In this document: piece after piece, positions 26,322-35,200 of the stretch | Layout: the number at the start of each line of letters is the position of its first letter | How positions within the stretch are numbered: the stretch's first letter is position 1 | Origin: Actinacidiphila cocklensis | GTDB taxonomy: Bacteria > Actinomycetota > Actinomycetes > Streptomycetales > Streptomycetaceae | Length of the DNA: 64,000 nucleotides | NCBI RefSeq assembly: GCF_907177275.1 | Contig: NZ_CAJSLV010000001.1 | Span: 186,001 to 250,000 of the forward strand | Direction: 5' to 3' | Translations under genes and position numbers: made by a program | The notes under the pieces: model-generated | Databases searched by the model: none | Told to the model about the DNA's origin: nothing | Seen by the model: the letters and a program-made list of their open reading frames with translations, nothing else

Positions 26322-26810
26322 ATGGGAAACCACGTGTGGGTCGCGGGTGCGGAAGACGCCATGGGAGGGCGCGCGGGAGCGCTTGTGGTGCGGGCTGGGG
26401 ACGCCGAGGAAGTGCCCCTGCCCCACGAGGGGGTCTTCCGGCTGCTGGCCGACGGTGGCGCGGCGGGGGTGAACAGGCTGAGCCTGGGCGCGGGTTCGGC
26501 CGGGGCGCCGAATCATTTCCACACCCGCTCCACCGAACTGTTCTACGTGCTCGGCGGAACCGCGGACTTCCTGCTCGGCGCGGAGTCCGCAACGGTGACG
26601 GAGGGCGGGCTGGTCCTCGTACCGCCGGGACTGACGCATGCGTTCGGTGCTGCCCCCGGCGGGGGCGTCGAACTCCTCGTCGTACTGACCCCCGGAGTGG
26701 AACGGTTCGACTACTTCCGGACGCTGGGGCGTGTCCAGCACGGGCTGGCGCCGTTCGAGGATCTGCTGCCCCACCAGGACCGCTACGACGTCCACTTCCC
26801 CGGGGCATGA
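26322..26810 (+). CDS. cupin-domain protein, 162 aa
   Basis: Single-cupin protein with motif 1 NHFHTRSTELFYVLGGTADF (His, His, Glu ligands) and motif 2 PPGLTHAFG. The ending YFRTLGRVQHGLAPFEDLLP has the same character as the YFRDLQEV helix of the first cupin (24214). The ATG at 26322 follows AAGGA at an 8-base gap; the frame is open to 26235. Divergent from LysR 25303. Function unknown. Confidence 0.88.
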   Translation: MGNHVWVAGAEDAMGGRAGALVVRAGDAEEVPLPHEGVFRLLADGGAAGVNRLSLGAGSAGAPNHFHTRSTELFYVLGGTADFLLGAESATVTEGGLVLVPPGLTHAFGAAPGGGVELLVVLTPGVERFDYFRTLGRVQHGLAPFEDLLPHQDRYDVHFPGA

Positions 26811-27029
26811 CAAGTCGCGCTCGCCTGCCGTCTCGCCGCAGGTCGGAGGGCCACAGCGGGGATACGTGCCCTACGCGTCCTGTTCGCCGGACGGCCGTGG
26901 ATGCTGCCGCAGGCGGCTGAAACCTACACAGTTGCCAACGTACAGCGCGCTGGGGGACTTGCCGCAAGGCCCTTGTCCGGCCGCAGAATTGCCGACAGGG
27001 GATGGTACCTACGAGACGGGAGTTACGTA

Positions 27030-28271
27030 ATGCGTGTGTTGTTATCGACGTACGGGTCGCGCGGGGATGTCGAACCACTGGCCGCGCTCGCGGTGCGATT
27101 ACGGGAACTCGGCGCCCAGGTGAGGGTCTGCGCGCCGCCGGACGAGGTCTTCGCGGAGTTGCTGAGCAGAGTCGGCGCGGAACTGGTGACGGTCGGCGAG
27201 CCGAAGGTCGCGATCACGGAGCCGTCGACGGAATCGGCGACCTCCGAGCGTGGGACCGAGCTGGCCGAGCAGTTCAGCACGGTCGCCGCGGCCGCCGAGG
27301 GATGCGACGTGCTGCTGGCGACCGGGCTCGCGCACTTCTCCTCGCGGTCGGCGGCCGAGAAACTCGGTATCCCCTACGTGTACGCCACCTTCAGTCCGCT
27401 GCTGCTGCGGTCGCACCACCAACCACCCCCCGCGATGCTGCCGGGCCAGTCGTTCCCGCCGGAGGTGACCGACAACCGGGTGCTGTGGGACCTGCACGCC
27501 CAAACCCTCACCTCGTTGTACGGCGGGGCGCTCAACGCCCACCGGGCCTCGGTCGGCCTGCCGCCGGTGGACGACGTCTACGACTTCGTGTTCACCGGCC
27601 GGCCCTGGCTGGCGTCGGACCCGGTCCTGGGGCCCTGGCCGGAGACCCCGGAGCTCGACGTCGTGCACACCGGGGCGTGGATCCTGCCGGACGAACGCCC
27701 GTTGGCGGACGACCTGCTGGCGTTCCTGGACGCGGGCGCACCCCCGGTGTTCGTCGGCTTCGGCAGCGCGGAGGACGTCCCGGCGGACATCGCCCGGGTG
27801 TCCATCGAGGCGATCCGCGCGCACGGCCGCCGCGCGATCGTCGGCCGCGGCTTGGCCGAACTGGCGCGGATCGACGACCGCGACGACTGCTTCGTCATCG
27901 GCGAGGCCAATCAGCAGGCGCTGTTCGGCAAGGTGGCCGCCGTCGTGCACCACGGCGGCGCGGGCACCACGACGATAGCCGCCCAGGCCGGAGTGCCGCA
28001 GGTGGTGCTGCCCCAGTCGGCGGACCATCCCTACTGGGCCGGCCGGGTGGCCGCCCTGGGCATCGGCGCGGCACACGACGGCCCGACTCCGACCACCGAA
28101 TCCCTGTCAGCCGCACTCGCGACGGCTCTCGGCGCCGAGACCGTCGCACGGGCGGGGGCCGTGGCCGACAGCATGCATACCGACGGAGCAGCAGTGAGCG
28201 CGAAACTCCTGTTCGACACCGCCATCGGAGCTGGTCACGGCGGGGCGGACCCGCTGCATCAGCGTCACTGA
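27030..28271 (+). CDS. glycosyltransferase, GT1 family (UGT-like), 413 aa
   Basis: NDP-sugar-dependent GT-B enzyme of the vancosaminyl/sterol glucosyltransferase group. It opens MRVLLSTYGSRGDVEPLAAL with the acceptor-domain glycine loop. The donor-site block near the C-terminus is HHGGAGTTTIAAQAGVPQVV followed by PQSADHPYWAGRV, the pyrophosphate and ribose-binding region. GGGAG lies 8 bases before the ATG at 27030. No aglycone genes are adjacent, so it may detoxify or decorate a small hydrophobic compound. Followed by a strong hairpin terminator. Confidence 0.93.
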   Translation: MRVLLSTYGSRGDVEPLAALAVRLRELGAQVRVCAPPDEVFAELLSRVGAELVTVGEPKVAITEPSTESATSERGTELAEQFSTVAAAAEGCDVLLATGLAHFSSRSAAEKLGIPYVYATFSPLLLRSHHQPPPAMLPGQSFPPEVTDNRVLWDLHAQTLTSLYGGALNAHRASVGLPPVDDVYDFVFTGRPWLASDPVLGPWPETPELDVVHTGAWILPDERPLADDLLAFLDAGAPPVFVGFGSAEDVPADIARVSIEAIRAHGRRAIVGRGLAELARIDDRDDCFVIGEANQQALFGKVAAVVHHGGAGTTTIAAQAGVPQVVLPQSADHPYWAGRVAALGIGAAHDGPTPTTESLSAALATALGAETVARAGAVADSMHTDGAAVSAKLLFDTAIGAGHGGADPLHQRH

Positions 28272-28282
28272 TCCCACCGCAC

Positions 28283-28317
28283 GCCGACCTGCTGCTCCCT
28301 GCGAGCAGCAGGTCGGC
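28283..28317 (+). terminator. hairpin terminator
   Basis: Perfect 15-bp arms (GCCGACCTGCTGCTC at 28283-28297, complement at 28303-28317) with a 5-base loop, 12 bp after the glycosyltransferase stop. Confidence 0.9.
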
Positions 28318-28374
28318 TGCGGTCCAGGAGGGGAAGCTGGCGGTCCCAGCGGCGCCGCAGGCGACGATTCGTGC

Positions 28375-29361
28375 TCATCCGGCAACGGACTCCCTGAGGA
28401 CTTTCACGCCGGGGTCTCTCCACTCGGCGGGGCTGATCCCGTACAGGGACCGGAACGCCCGGCTGAAGTGGGACGCGCTGGTGAAGCCCCACTGGCGGGC
28501 CACTCCGGCGATGGAGCGCTTCGTGGCGTTCAGCCCGGCCAGTTCACCTCGGCACTTCTGCAGTCGGCACCGCTGGATCCACTGACCGGGAGTGTCGCCT
28601 TCGGCCTGGAAGAGTTTGTGGAGGTATCGGACGGAGATCGAGTGGGCGCGGGCCACTGTCTGCGGGGTCAGGTCGGGGTCGTTGATGTGTTGTTCGATGA
28701 ACTTCTTGACCGCCGGCAGACGGTCGGCGGTTGCCGGGGCCGGTGACCTCAGGCTCAGCAACTCCTCGGCCAGAAGGCTCAGAAGATCGATGGCGCTGTG
28801 TGCAAGGGGAACTCCCGCGGGTGCGGGGCAGTTCGCCGCCGTGTCGACGAGGTGGACCAGAAACCCGGCAGCCATCGAGCTCATGGTCGTGTCGGGACGG
28901 ATCGCCGTCGCGATGATCCGTTGGAGATGCTCGTCTCTCAGACCGATGAGTCGGCGTGGCACGACGATCAGCTTCACGCGGAACGGGCCAGGGAATTCGA
29001 GCGACACGGGCCGTGCCGTGTCGTAGAAGACCAGTTCGCCAGGCTTCAGGAAGACCCGGCGGTTGTCCTGCTCGACCACAGCGGCTCCGCTGACCACCAG
29101 CATGACGACCAGGAGGCCGTCGTCCCCTGTGACAGGTGGCTGCGCCCGCCACAGGCGCATCGCACCCCCTTCTATGGCGGCGACCTTCAAGTGGCTCAGC
29201 CGGAACGTCCGGATGGCTCCCGGGTGCTGCTCGCAAGGCGCTGCGACGTCAACCGCCCCGAGCGTGCCGTGCAGAGCACGGCGCCAGTGACCCGGCGACG
29301 TATCGGCCGCCTGGCGGGCGACCTGGACTTCGTTCACCGTACGAGCGGGCGCAATGTACAT
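28375..29361 (-). CDS. AraC-family transcriptional regulator, 328 aa
   Basis: N-terminal AraC-binding-like domain (PF14525 type, roughly residues 20-190) and a C-terminal double HTH: VARAHSISVRYLHKLFQAEG, then CRGELAGLNATKRSIAGVAR with WGFTSASHFSRAFRSLYG. Begins only 8 bp after the stop of a second AraC gene (29370-30329); an internal SD-like GAGG lies in that gene's last codons. The two are paralogs with the same domain order and the RYLHKLFxxEG signature. Probably one bicistronic operon. Regulatory targets are not evident. Confidence 0.92.
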   Translation of the reverse strand: MYIAPARTVNEVQVARQAADTSPGHWRRALHGTLGAVDVAAPCEQHPGAIRTFRLSHLKVAAIEGGAMRLWRAQPPVTGDDGLLVVMLVVSGAAVVEQDNRRVFLKPGELVFYDTARPVSLEFPGPFRVKLIVVPRRLIGLRDEHLQRIIATAIRPDTTMSSMAAGFLVHLVDTAANCPAPAGVPLAHSAIDLLSLLAEELLSLRSPAPATADRLPAVKKFIEQHINDPDLTPQTVARAHSISVRYLHKLFQAEGDTPGQWIQRCRLQKCRGELAGLNATKRSIAGVARQWGFTSASHFSRAFRSLYGISPAEWRDPGVKVLRESVAG

Positions 29362-29369
29362 GGCTTCTG

Positions 29370-30329
29370 TCACCTCGAACGTCCGCGCGCGGCTGCTTGG
29401 TATTCCCGGGGAGAGGTTCCGTAGGCGAGTCTGAAGACCCGGCTGAAATGGGAGGCGTTGGCGAAGCCCCAGCTCTGGGCCACCGTCGCCACGGTCGGGG
29501 CGTGGGACGTCGCCCGTGCCAGCTCCCTGCGGCAGCACTCCAGACGCTGTTGCTGGATCCACCGCGCCGCGGTGGCGCCTTCCGACTCGAAGAGCTTGTG
29601 CAGATACCGGAGCGACACGTGGTGAGCGGCGGCGACCGCCACAAGGGACAAGTCCGGATCCGCCAGATGCTGCAGCATGTACTCCTTGACGCGAAGGAGC
29701 ATCGCCTCGACCGCCGCAGGCTCCTGGGGGGCCAGCCGCCCCTGCCTCTCCTGGATCAGGCAGGCCAGCAGATCACAGGTGACCGCGGCGAGCCTGTCGG
29801 CCTGTGCGACAGGGACCGAACCCGCGCTCCTGCCGAGACGCTTCAGGTGCCCGGCCAGAAGGGCGGAGAGTGCCTCGTCCTCCCCGAAGGGCGTGGCCGT
29901 CACCGCCTGCAGTTCGAGGTCGGTCACTGCGAGGGCGGACCTGGGAAAATGGAACGACGTGAGGCTGAACGCCTGCCGCAGTGACTTGCTGAAGGGGCGT
30001 CTGGAGTCCGAGAGCGAGAACTGCCCGGGGCGCACGACGGCGTCCCGGCCGTCCTGCGAACGCTCGGCGGTCCCTCGGTGCAGGAGCGTGAGAGCCAGAG
30101 TCTCCTTACCGTCTCTCGCGATCATCCGGGGACTTCGGGTGACCGTCTGCGGTCCGGCCGTGACCGTGGAGACCTGCATGAAGCCCACCTGGCGGGTGAC
30201 GATCGACGCTGCCGCCGGCGCGTCTTCGTGCAGGACGACATCCAGCGGGACGAACGCCCGCGATACGGCGTCCTGCCAGTAGTCCGCTCGGTCCGAGACG
30301 GACAGCGGAGCAGTGGACACTACGGACAC
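29370..30329 (-). CDS. AraC-family transcriptional regulator, 319 aa
   Basis: The same architecture as its downstream neighbour: N-terminal AraC-binding-like domain (about residues 15-190) and C-terminal HTH block (AAAHHVSLRYLHKLFESEGA; SWGFANASHFSRVFRLAYGT). The start is a GTG at 30329 with AGGGAG 5 bases upstream. First gene of the AraC pair, preceded by a 520-bp gene-free region. Confidence 0.92.
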   Translation of the reverse strand: MSVVSTAPLSVSDRADYWQDAVSRAFVPLDVVLHEDAPAAASIVTRQVGFMQVSTVTAGPQTVTRSPRMIARDGKETLALTLLHRGTAERSQDGRDAVVRPGQFSLSDSRRPFSKSLRQAFSLTSFHFPRSALAVTDLELQAVTATPFGEDEALSALLAGHLKRLGRSAGSVPVAQADRLAAVTCDLLACLIQERQGRLAPQEPAAVEAMLLRVKEYMLQHLADPDLSLVAVAAAHHVSLRYLHKLFESEGATAARWIQQQRLECCRRELARATSHAPTVATVAQSWGFANASHFSRVFRLAYGTSPREYQAAARGRSR

Positions 30330-30850
30330 GGCAACTCCCTGACAAGGTCATGCGGACGCGTAGCCGACGCGGCCGTCCAGCACGGGCGGTCTCCGGCCGC
30401 CTGATCTGTCGACGAGCAGAGCAGCCTGGCTCACAGCGAGCTGTCTCAGCACATCGCAGCCTCACGGGACGTACCAGGAAGAAGTGCAGGAAGAAATTCT
30501 CGCGACCCCTCCGGGGCGGGTGCTCCAGCACTCGGGCCGCGTCGGCCCAGGCGCAGGCCCTGCGGGCGTGGCGCCTGCGGGGGTCGGCCCTCACCGCCTC
30601 ACCCGGACCCCCGTTGCCGCCGGAGCGCCCGCTGCCCTCTCAAGCACCGTCATTGCGCTTTCGAGCAGATCTTCATGCCGAGCATTGACGTGAATGGGCG
30701 GTCGGCCAATGCTCACCGTCGAGTTGCCGGGCACCATTCTCCCCCGGTTATCTTGTTCGGCAGTCGCTCGGCACGCAATCTCGTCAGAGCGACCTGCCGC
30801 ACCTTTTCGGGTGCGGCAGAACAGGACAGAGGACGGGAAAGAGGTCGCCC
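30330..30850. other. intergenic region with a possible promoter and a leader hairpin
   Basis: About 520 bp without a supported gene. A TTGACG box at 30685-30690 is followed 17 bases later by AATGCT, a weak sigma-70-like pair pointing toward the DUF6461-like gene. The hairpin at 30794-30819 lies in what would be its leader. Confidence 0.4.
30794..30819 (+). promoter_or_regulatory. leader hairpin ahead of DUF6461-like gene
   Basis: Perfect 10-bp arms CTGCCGCACC and GGTGCGGCAG around a 6-base T-rich loop, 31 bp before the ATG. It could be an attenuator, an upstream terminator or an operator. Confidence 0.5.
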
Positions 30851-31504
30851 ATGGTTACGCCTGGATTTCCGCGGAAAACGCTCGATCCGGACGGGTCGCC
30901 GGTGTGGATAGCCGGCCTGGCCAGCCAGGATCCAAACCACAGTCTGCATGTCGCGCAGAACATCGAACCCCGCCAGGCGCTGGAGGCCCTCGGCGTCGAC
31001 GCCGGTTCCATCCGGCCGTGCGTGCTGCCCGACAGCAAGCCGAATCCGTACACGTCGCTGCCAAGTGCCGCATTCGCCGACGACACGGGAGACGCCGCCA
31101 CGCTGTTGGCTGGACGTATCGGGCAATGGACCTTCGTCTACGACGATTTGGGATACACCTTCGACGGCACCGCGGAGATCCTCTCCCGTGGCGGCCGGAC
31201 GGCGATGACGACGGTGTACACCATCAACGGCCATGCCGGTCTCTACTATGCCGTGGACGGCGAGGAAGTCGAGGAGGTCGTCATCGAGGGTCTCCGCCTG
31301 GAGGAGCGGCTCCCAGGTATGCCCGCCGAGCTGGCCGCCGCGTTCGAATCCGCCGGAATCGCCGACTGGGAGGACCTGGAGCCCGGCGAGGTCGACAGCC
31401 TGATCGGCATGCGGGTCGCCTGCGCACTGGCAGGGGTCATTGTGACGCTGGACGACATCCGCGGGATTCCCCTCCTCATGGCACAGCGAAATGCTGGTGA
31501 CTGA
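30851..31504 (+). CDS. DUF6461-like protein, 217 aa
   Basis: Resembles actinobacterial DUF6461 proteins by the central block QWTFVYDDLGYTFDGTAEIL, then LSRGGRTAMTTVYTINGHAG and a LYYAVDGEEVEEV strand. Function of the family is unknown. The C-terminal third is acidic and helical (DWEDLEPGEVDSLIGMRVAC). Soluble, no signal. AGAGG lies 7 bases before the ATG. Convergent with the WhiB gene, with only 52 bp between the stops. Confidence 0.75.
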   Translation: MVTPGFPRKTLDPDGSPVWIAGLASQDPNHSLHVAQNIEPRQALEALGVDAGSIRPCVLPDSKPNPYTSLPSAAFADDTGDAATLLAGRIGQWTFVYDDLGYTFDGTAEILSRGGRTAMTTVYTINGHAGLYYAVDGEEVEEVVIEGLRLEERLPGMPAELAAAFESAGIADWEDLEPGEVDSLIGMRVACALAGVIVTLDDIRGIPLLMAQRNAGD

Positions 31505-31556
31505 GTATTCACGCGGGCGTGGGAGTCGAGTGTCTCCGGTCGCAGAAGCCATGGGA

Positions 31557-31832
31557 TCACGTTCGGTCGGTGACGCGCTTGATGGAACGCCGCTCACTCT
31601 CGGTGTAGCCGCCCCAGACGCCGTACTCCTGCTGTGAGGCATGGGCGAAGCGGCCGCAGGGGCCGCTCACGGGGCACGCACGGCAGATTGTCCGTGCTTC
31701 TTCTTCCCGGCGTCGACGGGCTCGGCCCCTTTCGCTGACAGGTGAGAAGAAGACGGAGCTGTCCATTCCTCGGCATGCGGCGTCTTTTTGCCATGCCCAC
31801 ACCCGAAGAAGCGGCGTGGTGAATACCTTCAT
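31557..31832 (-). CDS. WhiB-family iron-sulfur regulator, 91 aa
   Basis: WhiB-like (Wbl) protein carrying the four cluster-binding cysteines Cys20, Cys50, Cys53 and Cys59 (AACRG, then TICRACPVSGPC) and the GVWGG turn (71-75) followed by a basic DNA-binding tail (ERRSIKR). Wbl proteins bind a redox-sensitive [4Fe-4S] cluster, partner with sigma factors and control development, redox response or antibiotic resistance. The ATG at 31832 is chosen because GAGGAG sits 9 bases away; two closer in-frame ATGs overlap the ribosome site. The small size fits the WblA/WblE-like class; the exact paralog is not clear. Confidence 0.93.
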   Translation of the reverse strand: MKVFTTPLLRVWAWQKDAACRGMDSSVFFSPVSERGRARRRREEEARTICRACPVSGPCGRFAHASQQEYGVWGGYTESERRSIKRVTDRT

Positions 31833-32267
31833 GCTCATCATCTCCTCAGAAAGCGGACAGGGTGAAACTCTAGGAACTGGTGCTTCAGGCGTGCGCCGAC
31901 GAACGCACGGGGCCTTGCCCAGGGAGGCCCTCCTCCCGTGCCCGCTCCCATCAGCACGGAGCGGCGGACCGGTCCAGGCCTGAGGCGGCTCGGCGGCCCC
32001 GTCGACCGAGCGTCGCGGGAACCGTGCGCGCACAGAACAGAGTCGGTGCGCGGACAGGCGCACGTGCCGGTTCCCGGCTCCTAGGCTTCCGTCCAGGCCG
32101 ACACCGACCCCGTCGGTGCCGTGTCGCATACCCGGAACATGCTGACAAATATTGTTACTTGACTTCTCGTCGTCACATCTGCGAAAACGTCTGTGGCGAA
32201 CATGGGTTCGTCTTCAACCGGCTGTCCCAAGGGCTGGTCCCGGGAGCAAGCGCACAGGAGTCGCACG
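31833..32267. other. intergenic region between divergent WhiB and sedolisin genes
   Basis: 435 bp without a gene. It contains an A+T-rich block (32141-32190) with ACAAATATTGT followed by TTGACT (32159-32164), which could hold a promoter for the rightward gene, but no convincing -10 box was seen. Confidence 0.4.
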
Positions 32268-35200
32268 TTGCGGATATCAGGGCTGGTCACTGCGAGACCT
32301 GGTCCGGCGCCCATGCGCCTGACGGCCGTCGTCTCGATGGTGGTGGCGGTGCTGCTCTCCGGCCTGCCTCCTGCCGTGGCGGCAGCGGCGGCGGAATCGA
32401 GCGGCGGCGCAGCCGTGCAGCCCACCGAGCCGCTCGTCGAGCCGGTGTGCGATGTGCCGCAGCCCGGCAGGGTCGGGTGTTTTGCTCTTCGGCGCAACGA
32501 ACCCGGCAGCCGCCAGCAGGCGTTGTCGGCCGCCGCGACACCCGACGGATACGGTGCAGCGGACCTGCAGAGCGCGTACAGCCTCCCGGCAGACGGGGGT
32601 GAGGGCCGCACCGTCGCCATCGTGGTGGCCTACGACGACCCGACGGCGGAGTCCGATCTGGCCGTCTACCGCTCCCAGTTCGGCCTGCCCGCGTGCACGA
32701 CCGCCAACGGCTGCTTCCGCAAGGTCGACCAGCGTGGCGGTACCGATTACCCCGGACCCAATGCCAGCTGGGCGGGGGAGGCATCCCTCGACATGGACAT
32801 GGTCTCGGCTTCCGCGCCCGCCGCTCACATCCTGCTGGTGGAAGCGGACAGTTCCCTCTTCGAGGACATGTTCGCCGCCGTCGACCAGGCGGTCGCGCAG
32901 GGAGTGCAGTACGTTTCCAACTCCTACGGCAGTGACTACACCAGCGTGCCCGGCAGCGGTGAGGATCCGGCGGAGTCCACCGAGTTCGACGCCCACTACA
33001 ACCATCCCGGTGTCGTCATGGTGGCGTCCTCCGGCGACCTCGGGTACGGCGTGACCTACCCGGCCGCCTCCCCGTTCGTCACCGCCGTCGGCGGCACGAC
33101 GCTCACCCGGAGCACGACCACGTCGCGTGGCTGGGCCGAGTCGGCGTGGTACGCGACCGGTTCGGGGTGTTCGGCGTACGAGCCCAAACCCGGTTTCCAG
33201 ACGGACACAGGCTGCGACGGGCGGACGGTGGCGGACGTGGCCGCGGTCGCCGACGCCCGCCCCGGTGTGGCGGTCTACCAGACGTACGGATACAACGGCT
33301 GGGGAACGATGGGCGGCACCAGCGCCGGCGCTCCCCTCATCACCGGTGTCTACGCCGCTGCCGGCGTTCCCGCCGCGGGCAGTTATCCGAACTCCTACCC
33401 CTATTTCAAGCGGTCCGCCCTCAACGACGTCACCAGCGGCGTGAACGGCACGTGCAAGCCGGCCTATCTGTGCACCGCGGCAGCCGGTTACGACGGGCCG
33501 ACGGGTCTCGGCACACCCAACGGCCTCACCGCGTTCCGCAGTTACCCGAACGGCAAGGTGAGCGGCACCGTCACGGACTCCAGCGGAGCCCCGGTGACCG
33601 CGGCCACCGTCACCGCCGACGGATACCAGGTCACCGTGAACTCCCGCGGGCACTATTCGCTCACGCTTCCGCCCGGCAGCTACGATCTGCGCGCCGCCGC
33701 CTACGGCTACCGCAACAGGACCGTCCAGGCGGTCACCGTCGCCGACGGCGACTCGATCACGCAGGACATCTCGCTCGACACTGCCGCGTCCCGGACCGTC
33801 ACCGGTAAGGTCACCGACGGTTCCGGCCACGGATATCCGCTCTACGCGTCGGTCACCGCCCAGGACGTGCCCGGCGCACCGGTCTTCACGAACCCCTTCA
33901 CCGGCACCTACGAGCTGAGACTGCCGGAAGACCATGACTACACGCTGAAGATCGTCGCCCAGTACCCCGGCTACCGGACGGTCACGAAGGACGTCACCCT
34001 CGGATCCTCGACCGGAGCGGTCGACGTCGCCCTCCCCGTGGACGCCGAGAAGGACACCGTCGCGGGCTACGACGTAGGGACCGTCGGCCGCACCGAACCG
34101 TTCGACGCGACGGACTCCCCACCCGACGGCTGGAGCGTCGTCAACGCAGCCGGCACCACCGGCGGCTGGGAGTTCTCGGACCCCGGACACCGGACGAACA
34201 CCACCGGAGGCAGCGGGGCCTTCGCGATAGCCGACAGCTACTACTTCGGCGGCGGAGGCCGCCGGCAGGACACGTCACTGGTGAGTCCGGTCTACGACTT
34301 CAGCGACTACGCCAGGCCCCGGATCTCCTTCGACATGAACTACTTCCACCAGACCGGTCAGAGCGGCGCGGTCGACATCACGACCGACGGCGGCACCACC
34401 TGGACCACTCTGCGGACGTACAACGTCACACAGACCGGGCACGTGGAGATTCCGGTCGCCGCCTACGCCGGAGCCAAGACCGTACAAGTGCGGTTCCGTT
34501 TCATCGGCGCCTACAACCTCTGGTGGGAACTGGACGACGTCTTCGTCGGCAACCGCCCCATCACTCCCGTGAGCGGTGGATTGGTGGCCGGTGTCATCAC
34601 TGACGCCAACACCGGTGCCGGCGTCCTCGGTGCGACCGTTCGCAACGCCGACGACGGCGGGCAGACGGGCCTGACGGTGGCCACTCCGAGCGATCCGCAG
34701 CTGGGCGACGGCTTCTACTGGTTCTTCTCCGGCACTCCTGGCAGACAGTCCTTCACGATGGCCAAGAGCAGGTTCGCCTCCGGGACCGCGGCGGCCAGCG
34801 TCGCGCCGGACGGGGTGACCCGGATCGACCGCAGTCTCCAGGCGGGAAGGCTCACCATCACGTCGGCAGCGGTGGAGAAGACACTGCCGTGGGACGGCGC
34901 AGGCACGAGGAAACTGACGGTGACGAACACGGGCAAGGCCCCCGCCACCTTCACCGTCACCGAGCAACTCAGCAGCCCTGGTCCTGCGGGAACCGGGTCG
35001 ACGCCCCCGGCCGACGGCGGCGCCTGGCAGCCGGTGGCAGACCTGCCGACGGCCACCATGGACAACGCGGTCGCCGCGGACGGCGGCCGGCTCTACTCCG
35101 CCTTCGGCTTCGACGGCACCACCTACACCTCGGATCTGTACACCTACGACTCCGGTACCGACACCTGGTCGCAACTGGCTTCGGCAGCCGACGGCCGCGA

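Noticed and set aside
30350..30693. Short rightward open frames between AraC and DUF6461-like genes
   Set aside because: No ribosome site or plausible protein, and overlapping frames give equally long Arg/Pro-rich products.
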